Source of the DNA: Pseudooceanicola sp. HF7
Lineage (GTDB): Bacteria > Pseudomonadota > Alphaproteobacteria > Rhodobacterales > Rhodobacteraceae
Direction of reading: 5' to 3'
Length of the DNA: 64,000 nt
Assembly (NCBI RefSeq): GCF_011806405.1
Contig: NZ_JAATOW010000019.1
Location: 1 to 64,000, forward strand
Below, one piece after another: positions 62,584 through 64,000 of the stretch (positions within the stretch are counted from its first letter, which is position 1; each line of letters opens with the position of its first letter). The position numbers and the translations under genes are program-made. Below the pieces are notes generated by a model that was not told the origin of the DNA, ran no database searches, and saw only the letters and a program-made list of their open reading frames with translations.

Positions 62584-62973
62584 TCTGCCACAGCCGGGCG
62601 GCGCGTCCCCAGGGACCGCACCCGCCGCCGATCCAGCCCGGCGAACAGCGCCTCGAACTGGGCGCGGTTCAGCGTCATTGCCCGATCCCGGATCGCGGGC
62701 CAGGTGAAGGCGCTCTCTTCCAGCTGCTTGCAACCCATAACGAGGACGCTGCCGTGCCGGAACAGGATCTTCATTCGGTCCGCGCGCTTCGCCCGGAAAA
62801 CAACGACCGTCCCGGTGAACGGATCCTCGGCCAGGGTCGACTGAACTGGGGCGGCCGGGCCATCACGTCCCAAACGAAATCTACCCACTGCCCGGCAGGG
62901 GCATGCGCCGCAGGCGCCCGAGAGGGGGCTTCGTCGCCACCAGGATGCGGACGCCTTGGGGTGGCATCAGCAT
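62580..62973 (-). pseudogene. tnpB: IS66 TnpB, frameshifted
   Basis: MLMPPQGVRILVATKP is the normal TnpB start at 62973. Shortly after, the frame shifts; the second part reads AEDPFTGTVVVFRAKRADRM and ILFRHGSVLVM to AQFEALFAGLDRRRV and ends at 62580, overlapping tnpC as ATGA. TnpB is the accessory protein of IS66 transposition. Confidence 0.72.
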
Positions 62974-63250
62974 GTCGGTGCTTCCAGAGCATGCACGATC
63001 GCGGCGATCCGATCCGCCTGCGTGTTGGGCGACAGCCCGATCTGCATCGCTCCCCTGATGATCCAGATCAGCTCGGGCGTCGCGCTCGTCGGCTCGTTCC
63101 TTTCGGCCGGGTCGCAAACGATCAGCGCCATGCAGACCAGCACGCCGATCTCCTCGGCGGGGAGAACCAACTGTCCGTGCTTTGCCTGGCGGCGCCAGGC
63201 CGAGAGCTGGTTCGAAAGGGCGGGAAGCCGACATTCGCTGCGCCCTGGAC
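62967..63250 (-). pseudogene. tnpA: IS66 TnpA, C-terminal remnant
   Basis: A frame ending at 62967 reads LSAWRRQAKHGQLVLP near its start and GAMQIGLSPNTQADRIAAIV near its end, which resemble the middle and tail of IS66 TnpA proteins. The N-terminal helix-turn-helix is missing. The left limit is approximate. Confidence 0.5.
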
Positions 63251-63312
63251 GAACGGCGGCTCAGCGGGACAAAGCAGGCATTCATCACTATGGTTTGAGT
63301 GTCCGCAAATAC

Positions 63313-63705
63313 TTACTCAGGATGCCCGACATTCTGGGGTGCATCATCGCAGATTTCATACCATGAGGGTTTTTCGCCAACGAATTCGTGTAATTGATTC
63401 ACAAGGTCCAGATCGCCATCCAGAGTGTTCGCGGCAATTGGAAAACTGTCTTCAGCCGATAAAATCTCACCCAAGGACGTGCCACAGATTTTGCAGAAGC
63501 AGCGCGGGTAGATGTAGGGCGCAACCGGCTCGAACACCTGCACGCAGTCTTTGCCTGATATCCATTTCACGTCTTCGCCTTTGACAAATGCAATCGCACT
63601 TGCGCCAACTTTTCGGCACCGCGAGCAGTGGCAAGTTCCGACAAATGAAGGTGGGTTTGCCAGCTCAAATTGAACGGCTTGGCAGCAGCAACTTCCTTTA
63701 ATCAT
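63313..63705 (-). CDS. GFA-family (glutathione-dependent formaldehyde-activating-like) protein
   Basis: A 130-residue zinc protein. SCCCQAV (Cys6-8 region), CHCSRCRKVG and CFCKICGTSL are the zinc-site blocks of the GFA/CENP-V fold. Members are proposed to bind glutathione adducts; activity is rarely proven. Composition is AT-richer than the core genes, which suggests transfer. It is divergent from a YafY-type regulator gene with 106 bases between them and a likely operator there. Confidence 0.88.
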   Translation of the reverse strand: MIKGSCCCQAVQFELANPPSFVGTCHCSRCRKVGASAIAFVKGEDVKWISGKDCVQVFEPVAPYIYPRCFCKICGTSLGEILSAEDSFPIAANTLDGDLDLVNQLHEFVGEKPSWYEICDDAPQNVGHPE

Positions 63706-63768
63706 GGTGGTCTCACTTTCTGTTTAAAGCACCGTCCTGTCATGTTTTCTGAGCGCGATAAATATGGC

Positions 63769-63781
63769 ATGCTGACAGCAT
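63769..63781. promoter_or_regulatory. Inverted repeat, likely operator for the YafY-type regulator
   Basis: ATGCT-GAC-AGCAT is a perfect 5-3-5 dyad located 31 bases before the regulator start, with a further partial copy GTGGCAGCAT just after it. YafY-type proteins often bind such short dyads in their own promoter. Confidence 0.5.
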
Positions 63782-63811
63782 AGTGGCAGCATAAGGCGAA
63801 GGGGTGTGATC

Positions 63812-64000
63812 ATGCGCAAGGCAGAGCGCCTGTTTGAGATTGTTCAACTGCTGCGGCGCGTGAGTGGCCCTGTCTCTGCTGAAAAGATCGCGCAGGAACT
63901 AGGGTCGTCGAAGCGCTCGGTATATCGCGATATCGCGGCCTTGACGGCGCAAGATGTCCCGATCCGTGGTGAGGCTGGTATCGGATATGTTCTTGAAAGA
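63812..64000 (+). CDS. YafY/DeoR-type HTH regulator (5' part only)
   Basis: The first 63 codons are in the window. MRKAERLFEIVQLLRRVSGP and QELGSSKRSVYRDIAALTAQ form the winged-helix HTH_11 domain of YafY/WYL regulators. The ligand-binding WYL part lies past the edge. AAGGGG is about 8 bases before the ATG. It is divergent from the GFA-family gene and probably controls it. Confidence 0.85.
   Translation, partial: MRKAERLFEIVQLLRRVSGPVSAEKIAQELGSSKRSVYRDIAALTAQDVPIRGEAGIGYVLER

Larger units (their letters stand above)
61758..63290 (-). mobile_element. Decayed IS66-family insertion sequence
   Basis: The left end GTAAGCGGCGTCTGCG at 61758-61773 matches the GTAAGCG terminus of IS66 elements. 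Inside, on the minus strand, are remains of tnpA, tnpB and tnpC in the standard order. No CGCTTAC partner terminus is found near 63290, so the right end is lost. All three genes are broken and the element cannot move itself. Confidence 0.75.

Noticed and set aside
1-64000. CRISPR array
   Set aside because: No regularly spaced direct repeats were seen anywhere in the window and no cas gene is present.

Overview
The window looks like chromosomal DNA of a Rhodobacteraceae bacterium (Roseobacter group or close relative, Alphaproteobacteria). The evidence is high GC, small family markers typical of that group (DUF2842, DUF3572, DUF6324, DUF983, DUF2474), SecG next to PurA, the nrdR-rib-nusB block, two exact alphaproteobacterial LexA boxes (GTTC-N7-GTTC), and a tRNA-His that lacks G-1 and carries A73. 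All product names are from reading the translations; no database search was possible.

Positions 1-15,000 are mostly housekeeping: the start of secG, purA, a drug-efflux MFS pump, valS, an orphan CoxL-type molybdenum hydroxylase subunit overlapping a DUF2235 hydrolase, a thioesterase, divergent metF/metR with a visible MetR-type site, suhB and a rhomboid protease. A dispersed GC-rich intergenic repeat occurs three times. Positions 15,000-31,000 hold tRNA-Leu(UAA), a TctCBA tricarboxylate transporter operon, a secreted Cache-type protein next to a large chemoreceptor, metG, an SDR, an MFS protein, a LexA-box-controlled ImuA-like gene, a Tas-like aldo/keto reductase, an EamA transporter and a NUDIX enzyme.

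Positions 31,600-41,700 are rich in signalling: an EF-hand protein beside an ECF sigma factor/anti-sigma/periplasmic metal-sensor operon, a PleD-like diguanylate cyclase, a MarR regulator, a HAD phosphatase, an H-NOX-like protein coupled to a GGDEF protein (the H-NOX lacks all the usual heme-contact residues), and a CIO-type cytochrome bd oxidase with its tiny DUF2474 subunit. Positions 41,950-51,940 hold nrdR and the riboflavin genes ribD, ribE, ribB and ribH followed by nusB. A minus-strand capsule cassette (kpsC, a Wza/KpsD-like lipoprotein, kpsS) splits ribD from ribE. After that come a DUF3108 protein, a two-gene membrane unit (coiled-coil membrane protein plus ClpP-fold periplasmic protein), and mmcB with an exact LexA box.

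From tRNA-His (56,366) onward the DNA is accessory. A tyrosine integrase sits just downstream of the tRNA. Behind it is a minus-strand train of small overlapping genes (excisionase-like, several unknowns, an HNH-like protein without its usual histidine). The train starts in a frameshifted and nonsense-mutated gene. Next come an AT-rich block, further eroded small ORFs and a decayed IS66 element. The window ends with a GFA-family gene divergent from a YafY-type regulator that is cut by the edge. The most unusual items are the heme-ligand-less H-NOX/GGDEF pair, the ClpP-like/membrane pair beside an SOS box, and the tRNA-His element with its overlapping small genes.
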